Part shown: one piece after another, positions 1 through 7,486 of the stretch
Position numbering within the stretch: position 1 is the first letter of the stretch
How the letters are laid out: every line of letters starts with the position of its first letter
Source: Actinomadura rupiterrae
GTDB lineage: Bacteria; Actinomycetota; Actinomycetes; Streptosporangiales; Streptosporangiaceae
Assembly: GCF_024172125.1 (NCBI RefSeq)
Contig: NZ_JAMZEA010000008.1
Span: 1-64,000, forward strand
DNA length: 64,000 bases
Direction: 5' to 3'
Position numbers and translations under genes: made by a program
The notes under the pieces: generated by a model
Seen by the model: the letters and a program-made list of their open reading frames with translations, nothing else
Told to the model about the DNA's origin: nothing
The model's database searches: none

Positions 1-620
1 TCGTCGCGGAAGACCCAGTTCGTCCCGGACGCGAGGCCGTTCAGCAGGCCGCGCGAGCGCAGCCAGTACACGTAGGCGAACGCGCCGTAGAAGAACAGGC
101 CCTCGATGCAGGCCGCGAAGCAGATCAGGTTCAGCAGGAACGCGCGGCGGTCCTCGCGGGTGCGCAGCTCGTCCAGCTTGTCGATCGAGCCGATCCAGCG
201 GAAGCAGAACTCCGCCTTCGCCCGGATGGACGGGATGTGCTCGATCGCCGCGAACGCCTTGACCCGCTCGTCGTGGTCGGGCAGGTAGGTGTCGAGGAGG
301 GTCAGGTAGAACTGGACGTGCACGGCCTCCTCGAACAGCTGCCGGGACAGGTAGAGGCGGGCCTCCGGCGCGTTCACGTGCTTGTAGAGGTTCAGCACGA
401 GGTTGTTCGCCACGATCGAGTCGCCCGTCGCGAAGAACGCCACCAGGCGGTTCACCAGGTGCAGCTCCTCGGGCGTGAGCTTCGCCAGGTCGGCCAGGTC
501 GGACGCGAGGTCCACCTCCTCGACCGTCCAGGTGTTGCGGATCGCGGCGCGGTAGCGCTCGTAGAAGTCGGGATAGCGCATGGGACGCAGCGTCAGGTCC
601 ATGCCGGGGTCGAGCAGCAT
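1..620 (-). CDS. nrdB: Ribonucleoside-diphosphate reductase beta subunit (class Ia), 3' end off the window
   Basis: Radical-generating small subunit of aerobic class Ia ribonucleotide reductase, partner of the adjacent NrdA. About 206 N-terminal residues are visible; the C-terminus lies beyond base 1. Seen: the start MLLDPGMDLTLRPMRYPDFY, a likely first metal ligand D67, and EEAVHVQFY at about 97-105. The last carries the Glu-x-x-His metal ligands (E98, H101) and, three residues later, the tyrosine that would hold the stable radical (Y105). It lies 35 bp downstream of nrdA on the same strand, so the two are almost certainly co-transcribed and share the riboswitch and NrdR boxes. ATG at 620 is the first start in frame; the second Met (M7) is less likely. 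Confidence 0.93.
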   Translation of the reverse strand, partial: MLLDPGMDLTLRPMRYPDFYERYRAAIRNTWTVEEVDLASDLADLAKLTPEELHLVNRLVAFFATGDSIVANNLVLNLYKHVNAPEARLYLSRQLFEEAVHVQFYLTLLDTYLPDHDERVKAFAAIEHIPSIRAKAEFCFRWIGSIDKLDELRTREDRRAFLLNLICFAACIEGLFFYGAFAYVYWLRSRGLLNGLASGTNWVFRD

Positions 621-655
621 TTCCAAGGTCTCCAGGTGTCGCGGCGCCGGACGGG

Positions 656-2956
656 CTACTGGCAGGCTTCGCAGGTCTCGGGGTTCTCCAGGGAGCAGAT
701 GACGGCGTTCTCGTCGGAGAAGGTCGCCGAGACGGTCGTCTGCGCGATCCGGGTCGCGGGACGGCTGCGCAGGTAGTAGGTGGTCTTGACGCCGCTGCGC
801 CAGGCGTAGGCGTACATCGAGGAGAGCTTCCCGATGGTCGGGGTCTCCATGAACAGGTTCAGCGACTGCGACTGGTCCACGAACGGGGTGCGCGCGGCGG
901 CCAGGTCGATCAGGGACTTCTGCGGGAGTTCCCAGGCCGTCCGGTAGAGGGCGCGGACGTCGTCGGGCAGGTCGGCGAGGCCCTGCACGCTGCCGTTCGC
1001 GCGCTTGATCGCCTCGCGCACCTCGGGCAGCCACAGCCCCTCGGCCTTCAGGTCCCGGACGAGGTACTGGTTGATCTGCAGGAACTCGCCGGACAGCGTC
1101 TCGCGCTTGAACAGGTTGGACACCTGCGGCTCGATGCACTCGTAGCAGCCCGCGATGGACGCGATCGTCGCGGTCGGCGCGATCGCGACGAGCAGCGAGT
1201 TGCGCAGGCCGGTCTTCGCGACGCGGGCGCGCAGCTCCGCCCAGGCGTCCGGACGGGTGATCGCGGCGTCCGGGAAGTGGTCGACGTGCAGCTGGCCGCG
1301 CGCGGTGCGGGTCTGGTCGTAGGCCGGGTGCGGGCCGTACTGCTCGGCCAGGTCCGCGGACGCGCCGTACGCGGCGAGCGAGATCTCCTCGGCGATCCGG
1401 GTGGACAGGGCGCGCGCCTCGTCCGAGTCGAACGGCAGGCGCAGCTTGAAGAACACGTCCGCGAGGCCCATGACGCCGAGGCCCATCGGGCGCCACTTCT
1501 TGTTCGCCTTCTCGGCCTCGGCGGTCGGGTAGAAGCCGCGGTCGATCGTCCGGTCCAGGAAGCGGACGGCCGTCCGGACCGTGGCGCGCAGCCGCTCCCA
1601 GTCGATCGAGTCCCCGGCGACGTGCGCGCCGAGGTTGATCGAGCCGAGGTTGCAGACGGCGGTCTCGCCGTCGCTGGTGACCTCCAGGATCTCGGTGCAC
1701 AGGTTCGACAGGTGGACGACGTTGCCCTTCTCCGCCGTCTGGTTGCAGGCCCGGTTGGAGATGTCCTTGAAGGTCATCCAGCCGTTGCCGGTCTCCGCCA
1801 GAGTGCGCATCATGCGGCCGTAGAGGCGGCGCGCGGAGATCGTCCGGACGGCCTTGCCCGCCTCCTCGGCGGCGCGGTAGGCGCGGTCGAAGTCGTCGCC
1901 GTAGAGGTCGGTCAGCTCGGGGACGATCTTGGGGTCGAACAGCGACCAGTCCTCGTCCCGCTCGACCCGGCGCATGAACTCGTCCGGGATCCAGTTGGCG
2001 ATGTTGAGGTTGTGCGTGCGGCGCGCGTCCTCGCCGGTGTTGTCGCGCAGCTCCAGGAACTCCTCGACGTCGGCGTGCCACGGCTCCAGGTACACGCAGG
2101 CCGCGCCCTTGCGGCGGCCGCCCTGGTTCACCGCCGCGACGGACGAGTCGAGCGTGCGCAGCCACGGCACGATCCCGTTCGACAGGCCGTTGGTGCCCTG
2201 GATCAGCGACCCGCGCGACCGGACCCGCGTCCAGGAGATCCCGATCCCGCCCGCGTACTTGCTCAGCCGCGCGACCTGCGCGTACCGCTCGTAGATCGAC
2301 TCCAGCTCGTCCCGCGGCGCGTCCAGCAGGAAGCAGGACGACAGCTGCGAGCGGCGGGCGGCGCTGTTGAACAGCGTCGGCGAGGACGGCAGGTACGACA
2401 GCGTGGACAGCAGCCCGTACAGCTCCCGGACGTCCTCGACCGACTCCGCCAGCCCGACCGCGACGCGCAGCAGGAAGAACTGCGGCCGCTCCAGGACGCG
2501 CCGGGTCTCCGGGTGCCGCCACAGGTACCGGTCGTAGACGGTGCGCAGGCCGAAGTACTCGAACCGGTCGTCGGCCTCGTCATCGACGATGGCGTTCAGC
2601 GCGTCCGCGTTGGCGGCGACGAACGCGGCGGGCTCGTCGGCCATCAGGCCCTCGCGGTGCGCGGCGGCGGCCGACTCGGCGAAGGTGCGGACGCCCTCCT
2701 CGGCGGCCTCGTCGGCGATGTGCGCGTTCAGCAGGCGGGCGGCGACCTTGGAGTAGGCGGGCTCGACCGCGACGAGCGCGGCGGCCTCGGCGATCGCCAG
2801 CTCGCGCAGGCCCTTCGCATCGGACGCGTCGCCGCCGCGGACCGCGGCGAGGATCCGTCCGGGCTCGGCGTCCGGAAGGCCGGCACAGGCCCGTCCGACC
2901 TCGACCTCAAGCGTTCCCCGTGCGGTCTCCACCGGCGCGACCAGCTGCTGCGTCAT
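656..2956 (-). CDS. nrdA: Ribonucleoside-diphosphate reductase alpha subunit (class Ia)
   Basis: Catalytic large subunit reducing NDPs to dNDPs, 766 aa (family usually 750-850). Active-site residues can be placed: C208 in SSCFLLD and C435 in AVCNLGSINL form the substrate-reducing pair, and NLCTEILE gives N418, C420 (thiyl radical) and E422. The C-terminal tail ends CEACQ, the mobile CxxC that is re-reduced by thioredoxin or glutaredoxin. The start ATG has a strong GGGGAGAGG-type ribosome site. The long leader (2957-3440) contains a cobalamin riboswitch and NrdR-like boxes, so expression is predicted to fall when B12 is plentiful and a B12-dependent class II enzyme can take over. No class II nrdJ is in this window. 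Confidence 0.96.
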   Translation of the reverse strand: MTQQLVAPVETARGTLEVEVGRACAGLPDAEPGRILAAVRGGDASDAKGLRELAIAEAAALVAVEPAYSKVAARLLNAHIADEAAEEGVRTFAESAAAAHREGLMADEPAAFVAANADALNAIVDDEADDRFEYFGLRTVYDRYLWRHPETRRVLERPQFFLLRVAVGLAESVEDVRELYGLLSTLSYLPSSPTLFNSAARRSQLSSCFLLDAPRDELESIYERYAQVARLSKYAGGIGISWTRVRSRGSLIQGTNGLSNGIVPWLRTLDSSVAAVNQGGRRKGAACVYLEPWHADVEEFLELRDNTGEDARRTHNLNIANWIPDEFMRRVERDEDWSLFDPKIVPELTDLYGDDFDRAYRAAEEAGKAVRTISARRLYGRMMRTLAETGNGWMTFKDISNRACNQTAEKGNVVHLSNLCTEILEVTSDGETAVCNLGSINLGAHVAGDSIDWERLRATVRTAVRFLDRTIDRGFYPTAEAEKANKKWRPMGLGVMGLADVFFKLRLPFDSDEARALSTRIAEEISLAAYGASADLAEQYGPHPAYDQTRTARGQLHVDHFPDAAITRPDAWAELRARVAKTGLRNSLLVAIAPTATIASIAGCYECIEPQVSNLFKRETLSGEFLQINQYLVRDLKAEGLWLPEVREAIKRANGSVQGLADLPDDVRALYRTAWELPQKSLIDLAAARTPFVDQSQSLNLFMETPTIGKLSSMYAYAWRSGVKTTYYLRSRPATRIAQTTVSATFSDENAVICSLENPETCEACQ

Positions 2957-3149
2957 CGGCCCTCTCCCCTTCGCATCACCCTCGCGGGGCGGCCGGGAGC
3001 GGGCGCGCCCGAGCCGGGCCCGGCCCGGTCCCCCCGAGCGGGCCTCGCCGGTCCGTCCCGTTCGCGGCCGTCACGACCGCGCCCGGAGCGTTTTCGGGCA
3101 GGCTTGCGCGCCCGTCCATCGGCCTCCCGCGAGGCTTTCGGACGTTCGT

Positions 3150-3385
3150 CGTGCGGGCAGGTCTTCGGACTCGCGGGCGTCGGCGGCGCGCCTGTCGGCG
3201 CGCAGCCGGGCCTAGTGGCCGTCGCTTCCCGGTCCGCGCGGGGCGGATCCAGTGCTCATGACGGCGGTCGTTCCCGCTCACCGCTGCGGGGCAGTCCCGG
3301 ATTCCCACCGGGTTCCCTCTTGCGACGCCCGCCCCGCCGCTCACGCGCGGCGGCGCGGAGCGGCGGTGCGGGCGAACCAGCACGG
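3150..3385 (-). promoter_or_regulatory. Cobalamin (B12) riboswitch upstream of nrdAB
   Basis: Read on the minus strand, the conserved landmarks come in the right order. These are GGTTCGCC near 3380, AAGAGGGAA and CCGGTGGGAATCCGG around 3298-3325, GACTGCCCCGCAGCGG around 3280-3297, the B12-box-like GGCCACTAGG at 3211-3220, and the closing GCGAGTCCGAAGACCTGCC at about 3156-3174. The boundaries are approximate. It sits about 190 nt before the nrdA start; in Streptomyces the class Ia nrd operon is known to be turned off by such an element. I cannot tell from sequence alone whether the expression platform between 2957 and 3149 acts by termination or by blocking translation. Confidence 0.92.
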
Positions 3386-3392
3386 GGCTAGA

Positions 3393-3437
3393 CCCTACAT
3401 CTTGAGTCGGCTCACTGCGCAACCCCAACATGTTGGG
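3393..3437 (-). promoter_or_regulatory. Tandem NrdR-type boxes upstream of the riboswitch
   Basis: Two similar palindromic 14-mers stand side by side: a perfect CCCAACATGTTGGG at 3424-3437 and CTCAAGATGTAGGG (minus-strand reading) at 3393-3406. Their centres are 31 bp apart, i.e. three helical turns. This is the arrangement known for NrdR, the ATP/dATP-sensing repressor of ribonucleotide reductase operons. They lie immediately upstream of the riboswitch, where the promoter must be. Identification rests on pattern and spacing, not on a motif score. Confidence 0.75.
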
Positions 3438-3505
3438 CGTGTCCGCGACCACTTTCGGGGGGTCGGGTACCCGGCGCGGCGCCGGGATGGCACCATGAGA
3501 GCGAC

Positions 3506-4147
3506 ATGTCCGCAGCACAGCCCCGGCCGCTCCTGCGCCTCGCGCGCGCGGTGGTGTTCTCCACCGTCTGCGTCGCCCTGGCGACGCTCGGGCATGCCCT
3601 GGCGGCCTCCGCGACCGTCCCGGCTTGGGCGGCGCTGGCGGGGTTCGCTGGCGTGCTCGCGGTCACCTACGCGCTGAGCGGGCACGAGCGGTCGCTTCCG
3701 ACGATCGCCGGCGGCCTGGTCGGCGGGCAGTTCGCCCTCCACGCGCTCTACACGAGCGCGTGCGGGTCCTGCGGGCCCCGCTCGATGGGCGGCGGCGGGA
3801 CGTCGTCGATGCACTCCCCGCACCACGCGGTCGCGGTCGCCGCGACGCACGGGCCGGGCGCGGCGATGACGTTCGCGCACGTCGCCGCGGGTCTGGTGTC
3901 GGGCTTCTGGCTGTGGCGCGGCGAGCGGGCGGCGTGGGCGCTGACCCGACGCATCGCGTCGTTCGCGGACCGTCCGGTGCGGGTCCTGTTGGCGCTGCTC
4001 AGGGTGGAGCCGGTGGTTCCGCCGCTGCGCGTCGGCGTCGTGCCGGTTGCCGTGCCCGTTGCGGCTCTTCGGCGCCGTGCGCTGCGGCATCAGGTGGTCC
4101 GGCGAGGACCGCCGCTTCTCCGTTCACACCCCTTCGCGACCGCCTGA
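3506..4147 (+). CDS. Small membrane protein heading a copper-protein operon
   Basis: 213 aa, function unknown. It shows about four hydrophobic segments (roughly residues 10-35, 40-58, 65-85, 112-135). The loop between the third and fourth is rich in potential metal ligands: CGSCGPRSMGGGG, then a Met/His stretch SMHSPHH near residues 88-110. The C-terminal 70 residues are Arg-rich and probably cytosolic. It is followed after 142 bp by ycnI and copC on the same strand, so a role in copper handling is a reasonable inference. The start ATG has a weak ribosome site. The terminal part has less regular codon use than the rest, so the true stop is somewhat less certain. Confidence 0.75.
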   Translation: MSAAQPRPLLRLARAVVFSTVCVALATLGHALAASATVPAWAALAGFAGVLAVTYALSGHERSLPTIAGGLVGGQFALHALYTSACGSCGPRSMGGGGTSSMHSPHHAVAVAATHGPGAAMTFAHVAAGLVSGFWLWRGERAAWALTRRIASFADRPVRVLLALLRVEPVVPPLRVGVVPVAVPVAALRRRALRHQVVRRGPPLLRSHPFATA

Positions 4148-4289
4148 CCGACCTCCGGTCGGGCGTGGTTCGCGCGTGGCGCCGTCCACGCGGGTGTCCG
4201 CGTGGCGTCGTCCGCGCGGGGTTTCCGGCAAGTCACCGGACGTGGCCATAGCCCGTCCGGATTTCCCCCATGCCTGAACGGAGAATTCG

Positions 4290-4997
4290 ATGTCTTTGGT
4301 TCGCGCGCGGCGTCTCGCCGCCGTCGCAACGCTCGCCGGTGTCTCGCTGGTCGGGCTCGCGACGGCCGCGTCCGCGCATGTCACCGTCAACCCCGGGACC
4401 GCCGAGAAGGGCGGTTTCACCAAGGTCTCCTTCCGCGTCCCGAACGAGAAGCCGAGCGCCGGGACGACGCAGGTCCGCGTCGACCTGCCCGCCGACCACC
4501 CGGTGGCGTTCGTGTCCGTCCGCCCCGTCCCCGGGTGGACGGTCAAGGTCGCCAAGTCGAAGCTCGCCACGCCGCTGAAGGCGGAGGGCGGCGAGCTGAC
4601 CGAGGCCGTGTCGAGCATCACCTGGTCCGGCGGGCGCATCGACCCCGGCCAGTTCCAGGAGTTCGATGTCTCGCTCGGCCCGCTCCCGGGCAACGCCGAC
4701 CGGCTCGTCTTCAAGGCCGCGCAGACCTATTCCGACAACAGCGTCGTCAACTGGGACCAGGACCCGGGCAACGGCACGAACGAGCCGGAGCACCCCGCGC
4801 CCGTCCTGAAGCTGACCCCGAAGGGCGCGGACGGCCAGGGCATGGCGGTCGCGGCCACGTCCAAGACTCCCCCGGCGGCGTCCGCCAAGTCGGACGACGG
4901 GACCGCCCGGACGCTCGGCGGCGTCGGTATCGCGGTCGGAGTGATCGGCATCGCCGTCGGCACCTACGGCCTCAGCCGCAACCGGAGCCGGGCATGA
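4290..4997 (+). CDS. ycnI: YcnI/DUF1775 copper-binding membrane-anchored protein
   Basis: 235 aa. It has an Ala-rich Sec signal peptide ending ASA, after which the mature protein would begin HVTVNPG. An N-terminal His created by signal cleavage is the hallmark copper ligand of YcnI proteins. The DUF1775 beta-sandwich follows (residues 27-165, with VSFRVPNE, WTVKV, ITWSGG and the Trp-containing NWDQ). There is then a low-complexity linker and a C-terminal transmembrane helix (about 208-228) ending in Arg residues. It overlaps copC by the ATGA motif, giving tight translational coupling. Likely role: extracytoplasmic copper binding or delivery, probably toward cuproenzymes such as cytochrome oxidase (family knowledge plus inference). 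Confidence 0.92.
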   Translation: MSLVRARRLAAVATLAGVSLVGLATAASAHVTVNPGTAEKGGFTKVSFRVPNEKPSAGTTQVRVDLPADHPVAFVSVRPVPGWTVKVAKSKLATPLKAEGGELTEAVSSITWSGGRIDPGQFQEFDVSLGPLPGNADRLVFKAAQTYSDNSVVNWDQDPGNGTNEPEHPAPVLKLTPKGADGQGMAVAATSKTPPAASAKSDDGTARTLGGVGIAVGVIGIAVGTYGLSRNRSRA

Positions 4998-5551
4998 GGG
5001 CGAAGGCGCGGGCGTTCCTGGTGGGAGCGGCGGCGGCCGTGGCCGTGCTGGGGGTCCCGGCGGTGCCGGCGTCGGCGCACACGTCGCTGACGTCGTCGAA
5101 CCCGGCGGCGAACGCGAAGGTCGCGTCGCCCGCGGAGATCACCCTGAAGTACGCGGACCCGGTCGGGTTCCCGCAGGTCGTGCTCGCGGACGCGTCCGGC
5201 GGACGGCACGAGGCGGGCACCGCGCACGCCGTGGACAACACCGTCACCGAGGCCGTCAAGGGCCCGCTGCCGAACGGCGTCTACACGGTCGGCTGGCGCG
5301 TCGTCGCCTCGGACGGGCATCCGGTCACGGGCGAGTTCAAGTTCACGGTGACCGGTTCGTCCGCCGCACCGGGACAGGCGGCGAGCGCGCCCGCGTCAGC
5401 CTCGCCAACTCAGCCGTCCGCCGCGTCCGCGCCGCGGTCGGAGAAGTCCTCGGGCGGCGGGAGCGCGGGCTGGCTGTGGCTCGGGCTGGGCGTCGCCGTC
5501 CTCGCCCTGCTCGTCGGCGGGGTCGCCTGGATGCGGAGGCGCACGAGCTGA
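4994..5551 (+). CDS. copC: CopC-domain copper-resistance/copper-binding protein
   Basis: 185 aa. Sec signal peptide ending ASA, mature N-terminus HTSLTSSNPA; the first His and the later DGHPV motif (about residue 103) correspond to the Cu(II) ligands of CopC proteins. After the single CopC domain (about 28-122) comes an Ala/Ser/Pro linker and a C-terminal transmembrane anchor, WLWLGLGVAVLALLVGGVAW, followed by Arg residues. The start ATG overlaps the ycnI stop. No CopD partner is encoded nearby. A perfect 17-bp hairpin follows the stop, ending this operon. Confidence 0.93.
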   Translation: MRAKARAFLVGAAAAVAVLGVPAVPASAHTSLTSSNPAANAKVASPAEITLKYADPVGFPQVVLADASGGRHEAGTAHAVDNTVTEAVKGPLPNGVYTVGWRVVASDGHPVTGEFKFTVTGSSAAPGQAASAPASASPTQPSAASAPRSEKSSGGGSAGWLWLGLGVAVLALLVGGVAWMRRRTS

Positions 5552-5553
5552 CC

Positions 5554-5593
5554 GCATGCTCCGGGAGGCCCGACCCGGCCTCCCGGAGCATGC
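5554..5593 (+). terminator. Strong hairpin terminator after copC
   Basis: Perfect inverted repeat: 17-bp arms 5554-5570 and 5577-5593 (GCATGCTCCGGGAGGCC and its complement) around a 6-nt loop. It starts two bases after the copC stop. Only a short T run (ATTT) follows, as is usual in GC-rich actinobacteria. Confidence 0.85.
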
Positions 5594-5622
5594 CGATTTC
5601 CGGCGAACACTCCCCAAGGCGC

Positions 5623-5644
5623 TGATTACATGATTACATGATCA
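5623..5644 (+). repeat. TGATTACA direct repeat in the globin-fusion promoter region
   Basis: Two exact copies of TGATTACA (5623-5630, 5631-5638) followed at once by TGATCA. The patch is conspicuously AT-rich for this genome and lies 25-46 bp upstream of the chosen start codon of the globin fusion gene, so it may be an operator or the -10 region. The binding factor is unknown. Confidence 0.5.
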
Positions 5645-5668
5645 CCACCGCCTGAAGGGGTGACCACC

Positions 5669-6433
5669 ATGATCGTCGAATACATCCGCTACCGCATCGG
5701 CGGCGCGGACGCGGACGCGTTCGAGGCCGCCTACGGCCGTGCCGCCGCCTCCCTCGCCGCCGCGCCGCAGTGCGTCGGCTACGAGCTGAGCCGCTGCGTG
5801 GACGAGCCGGAGTGCTACGTCCTGCGCATCACCTGGACCTCCGCCGACGCGCACCTCAAGGAGTTCCGCTCCGGCGAGCACTTCGCCGCGTTCTTCGCCG
5901 AGATCAAGCCGTACGTCCAGCAGATCGAGGAGATGCGGCACTACGAGCAGACCGCCGTGCGCGGCAACGGCGGCAGCGTCCCGTCCCTGTACGACTGGGC
6001 GGGCGGCGAGGAGGCGCTCGCGCGGCTCACCGAGGTCTTCTACGGCCACGTCCTCAAGGACGACCTGATCGGCCCGCTGTTCGCGCACATGGACAAGCAC
6101 CACCCCGCCTACGTCGCGCTGTGGCTCGGCGAGGTGTTCGGCGGGCCGGAGCGGTACAGCGCCGAGCGCGGCGGCTACCACCACATGGTCCGTCAGCACC
6201 TCGGCAAGGCGATCACCGAGCCGCAGCGCCGCCGCTGGGTGAGCCTGCTGATGGACGCCGCGGACGAGGCCGGCCTGCCGGACGACCCCGAGTTCCGCGC
6301 CGCCTTCGCGAGCTACATCGAGTGGGGCACGCGGCTCGCGGTCGGCAACTCCCAGCCGGGCGCGACCCCGCCGCTCGAAGCGCCCATGCCGCACTGGGGC
6401 TGGGGCGTCGCCCCGCCCTACATCCCGTCCTAG
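5669..6433 (+). CDS. Antibiotic-biosynthesis-monooxygenase / group II truncated haemoglobin fusion
   Basis: 254 aa from ATG 5669, which has AAGGGG eight bases upstream; an in-frame GTG at 5660 would add three residues. Residues 1-95 form an ABM (dimeric alpha/beta barrel) domain: IVEYIRYRIGG, then CYVLRITWTS and FRSGEHFAAFFAEIKPYV. Residues about 110-240 are a group II truncated globin: YDWAGGEEALARL, then HHMVRQHLGKAIT holding the proximal His, and EWGTRLAVG holding the Trp at position G8 typical of group II. The Pro-rich tail is unassigned. ABM-trHb chimeras are known in Streptomyces (S. avermitilis). The haem probably handles O2/NO/peroxide chemistry beside an ABM active site; the substrate is unknown. 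Confidence 0.9.
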   Translation: MIVEYIRYRIGGADADAFEAAYGRAAASLAAAPQCVGYELSRCVDEPECYVLRITWTSADAHLKEFRSGEHFAAFFAEIKPYVQQIEEMRHYEQTAVRGNGGSVPSLYDWAGGEEALARLTEVFYGHVLKDDLIGPLFAHMDKHHPAYVALWLGEVFGGPERYSAERGGYHHMVRQHLGKAITEPQRRRWVSLLMDAADEAGLPDDPEFRAAFASYIEWGTRLAVGNSQPGATPPLEAPMPHWGWGVAPPYIPS

Positions 6434-6442
6434 CCGCCAGGC

Positions 6443-6464
6443 GGGACGCGTCCCCGCGCGTCCC
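6443..6464 (+). terminator. Hairpin after the globin fusion gene
   Basis: Perfect 8-bp inverted repeat GGGACGCG/CGCGTCCC with a 6-nt loop, ten bases after the stop. It lies between two convergent genes and could serve both. Confidence 0.55.
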
Positions 6465-6466
6465 GT

Positions 6467-6534
6467 CTAACGGAGTTCGCCCGCCAGGCGGGCCAGGCGC
6501 CTAGCGGAGTTCGTCCGCCAGGCGGGCCAGGGTC
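6467..6534 (-). repeat. 34-bp tandem duplication of the 3' end of the SRPBCC gene
   Basis: Copies 6467-6500 and 6501-6534 agree at about 30 of 34 positions. The inner copy contains the last codons and TAG stop of the SRPBCC gene; the outer copy repeats them beyond the stop, again with a TAG. Confidence 0.85.
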
Positions 6535-6974
6535 CGGTCGAGCTCGCGCCGGACGCCGAGGGGGATGATCGCGGCCCGGGCCGGGACGCGGACGCCGCCC
6601 GTGACCGCCACCCGGGTGCCGCCGCCCGGCTCCGGCGCGGCGGCCATCCCGAGGATCAGGAAGCGGCTCTGCAGCCAGCACCAGCCGGGCCGCAGCGTCC
6701 CTTCGAGGCGGGCGCGCATCCCGAAGCGGCTGCGCGCCACCGCGACCACCCGCCCGCCCTCCGCCCGGACGACCCGGACGTGCCGCATGTCCGTCTGGAA
6801 CCGCCCGAAACCGTCCTCAAGGTCGCCCATCACCGCCCACACCTCGTCCAGCGGGAGCGGCAGCACGCGCTCGCTCACCCGCCCGCCGGGGATCGCCGCC
6901 GCCATCACGCGCAGCCGCCGGACGTCGTCCAGCTCCGCGGTGGGCCAGCCGCCGCCCTGAAGGTCACCGCTCAT
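6501..6974 (-). CDS. SRPBCC-superfamily (polyketide cyclase/START-like) protein
   Basis: 157 aa from ATG 6974, whose ATGA overlaps the stop of the sigma gene; a GTG three codons upstream (6983) is possible. The body reads as a START/SRPBCC fold: VSERVLPLPLDEVWAVMGDLEDGFGRF near the start, a central hydrophobic sheet (RFGMRARLEGTL, WCWLQSRFLILGM) and a C-terminal helix RRELDRTLARLADEL. Such domains bind hydrophobic ligands. As the third gene of an operon with an ECF sigma factor and no anti-sigma factor, it might modulate that regulator or act on its signal (inference). Confidence 0.8.
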   Translation of the reverse strand: MSGDLQGGGWPTAELDDVRRLRVMAAAIPGGRVSERVLPLPLDEVWAVMGDLEDGFGRFQTDMRHVRVVRAEGGRVVAVARSRFGMRARLEGTLRPGWCWLQSRFLILGMAAAPEPGGGTRVAVTGGVRVPARAAIIPLGVRRELDRTLARLADELR

Positions 6975-7486
6975 GCCGACCACGCCTTCCGGAAGCTCTC
7001 CCGGGCACGGTGCAGCCGGGACTTGACGGTGCCCGCCGGGATGTCCAGCAGGCGGGAGGCGGCCTGCTCGTCCAGGCCCTCCAGGTCGCGCAGCACGAGC
7101 ACCGCGCGGTGTTCGGGCGACAGCCGCGTGAGCACGTCGCGCACGTCGGCGGCCAGCTCCGGATCGTCCGGTGCGGGGAGGTCGGCCAGCTCGGCGGGAC
7201 GCGACCGGGCGTCCCGCCGCGCCACCCGGACCGCCTCCCGGACGGCGATGGCGCGCGTCCAGCCGTAGAGGGCGGCCGGTTCGCGGAGCGTGCGCAGCGA
7301 CCGGAACACCGCGACCAGCGCCTCCTGCGCCGCGTCCGGGCCGGAGTCGAGCGCGATCGGCCCGCAGATCCGCGCGACGTAGGGGGCGAGGTGGGCGAGC
7401 AGGTCCTGCATCGCGACCGTGTCGCCGCCAAGCGCCGCCCGCGCCAGCGAGACCCCCGGATCGTGGGGGTCGGTCGGGAGGGTCAT
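6971..7486 (-). CDS. ECF-type RNA polymerase sigma factor
   Basis: 171 aa. Region sigma-2 covers about 15-85 (HLAPYVARICGPIALDSGPDAAQEALVAVFRSL, with WTRAIAVREAVRVARRDA). Region sigma-4 covers about 110-165 (LSPEHRAVLVLRDLEGLDEQAASRLL, then the HTH PAGTVKSRLHRARESFRKAW). It overlaps the upstream hydrolase gene and the downstream SRPBCC gene by ATGA at both ends, so all three are translationally coupled. No zinc-finger anti-sigma gene is present, which is unusual for this class. A GGAAC-N14-CGTC element upstream of the operon may be its own target promoter. Confidence 0.92.
   Translation of the reverse strand: MTLPTDPHDPGVSLARAALGGDTVAMQDLLAHLAPYVARICGPIALDSGPDAAQEALVAVFRSLRTLREPAALYGWTRAIAVREAVRVARRDARSRPAELADLPAPDDPELAADVRDVLTRLSPEHRAVLVLRDLEGLDEQAASRLLDIPAGTVKSRLHRARESFRKAWSA

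Noticed and set aside
1277..3391. 704-aa open frame antisense to nrdA
   Set aside because: It is a shadow of GC-rich codon bias: low-complexity Arg/Val/Ala/Gly sequence, no domain, and it runs across the riboswitch.
4173..4220. Duplicated 22-bp segment (period 26) before ycnI as a regulatory element
   Set aside because: It is imperfect (about 18-19 of 22) and has no symmetry; it is better explained as a slippage repeat.
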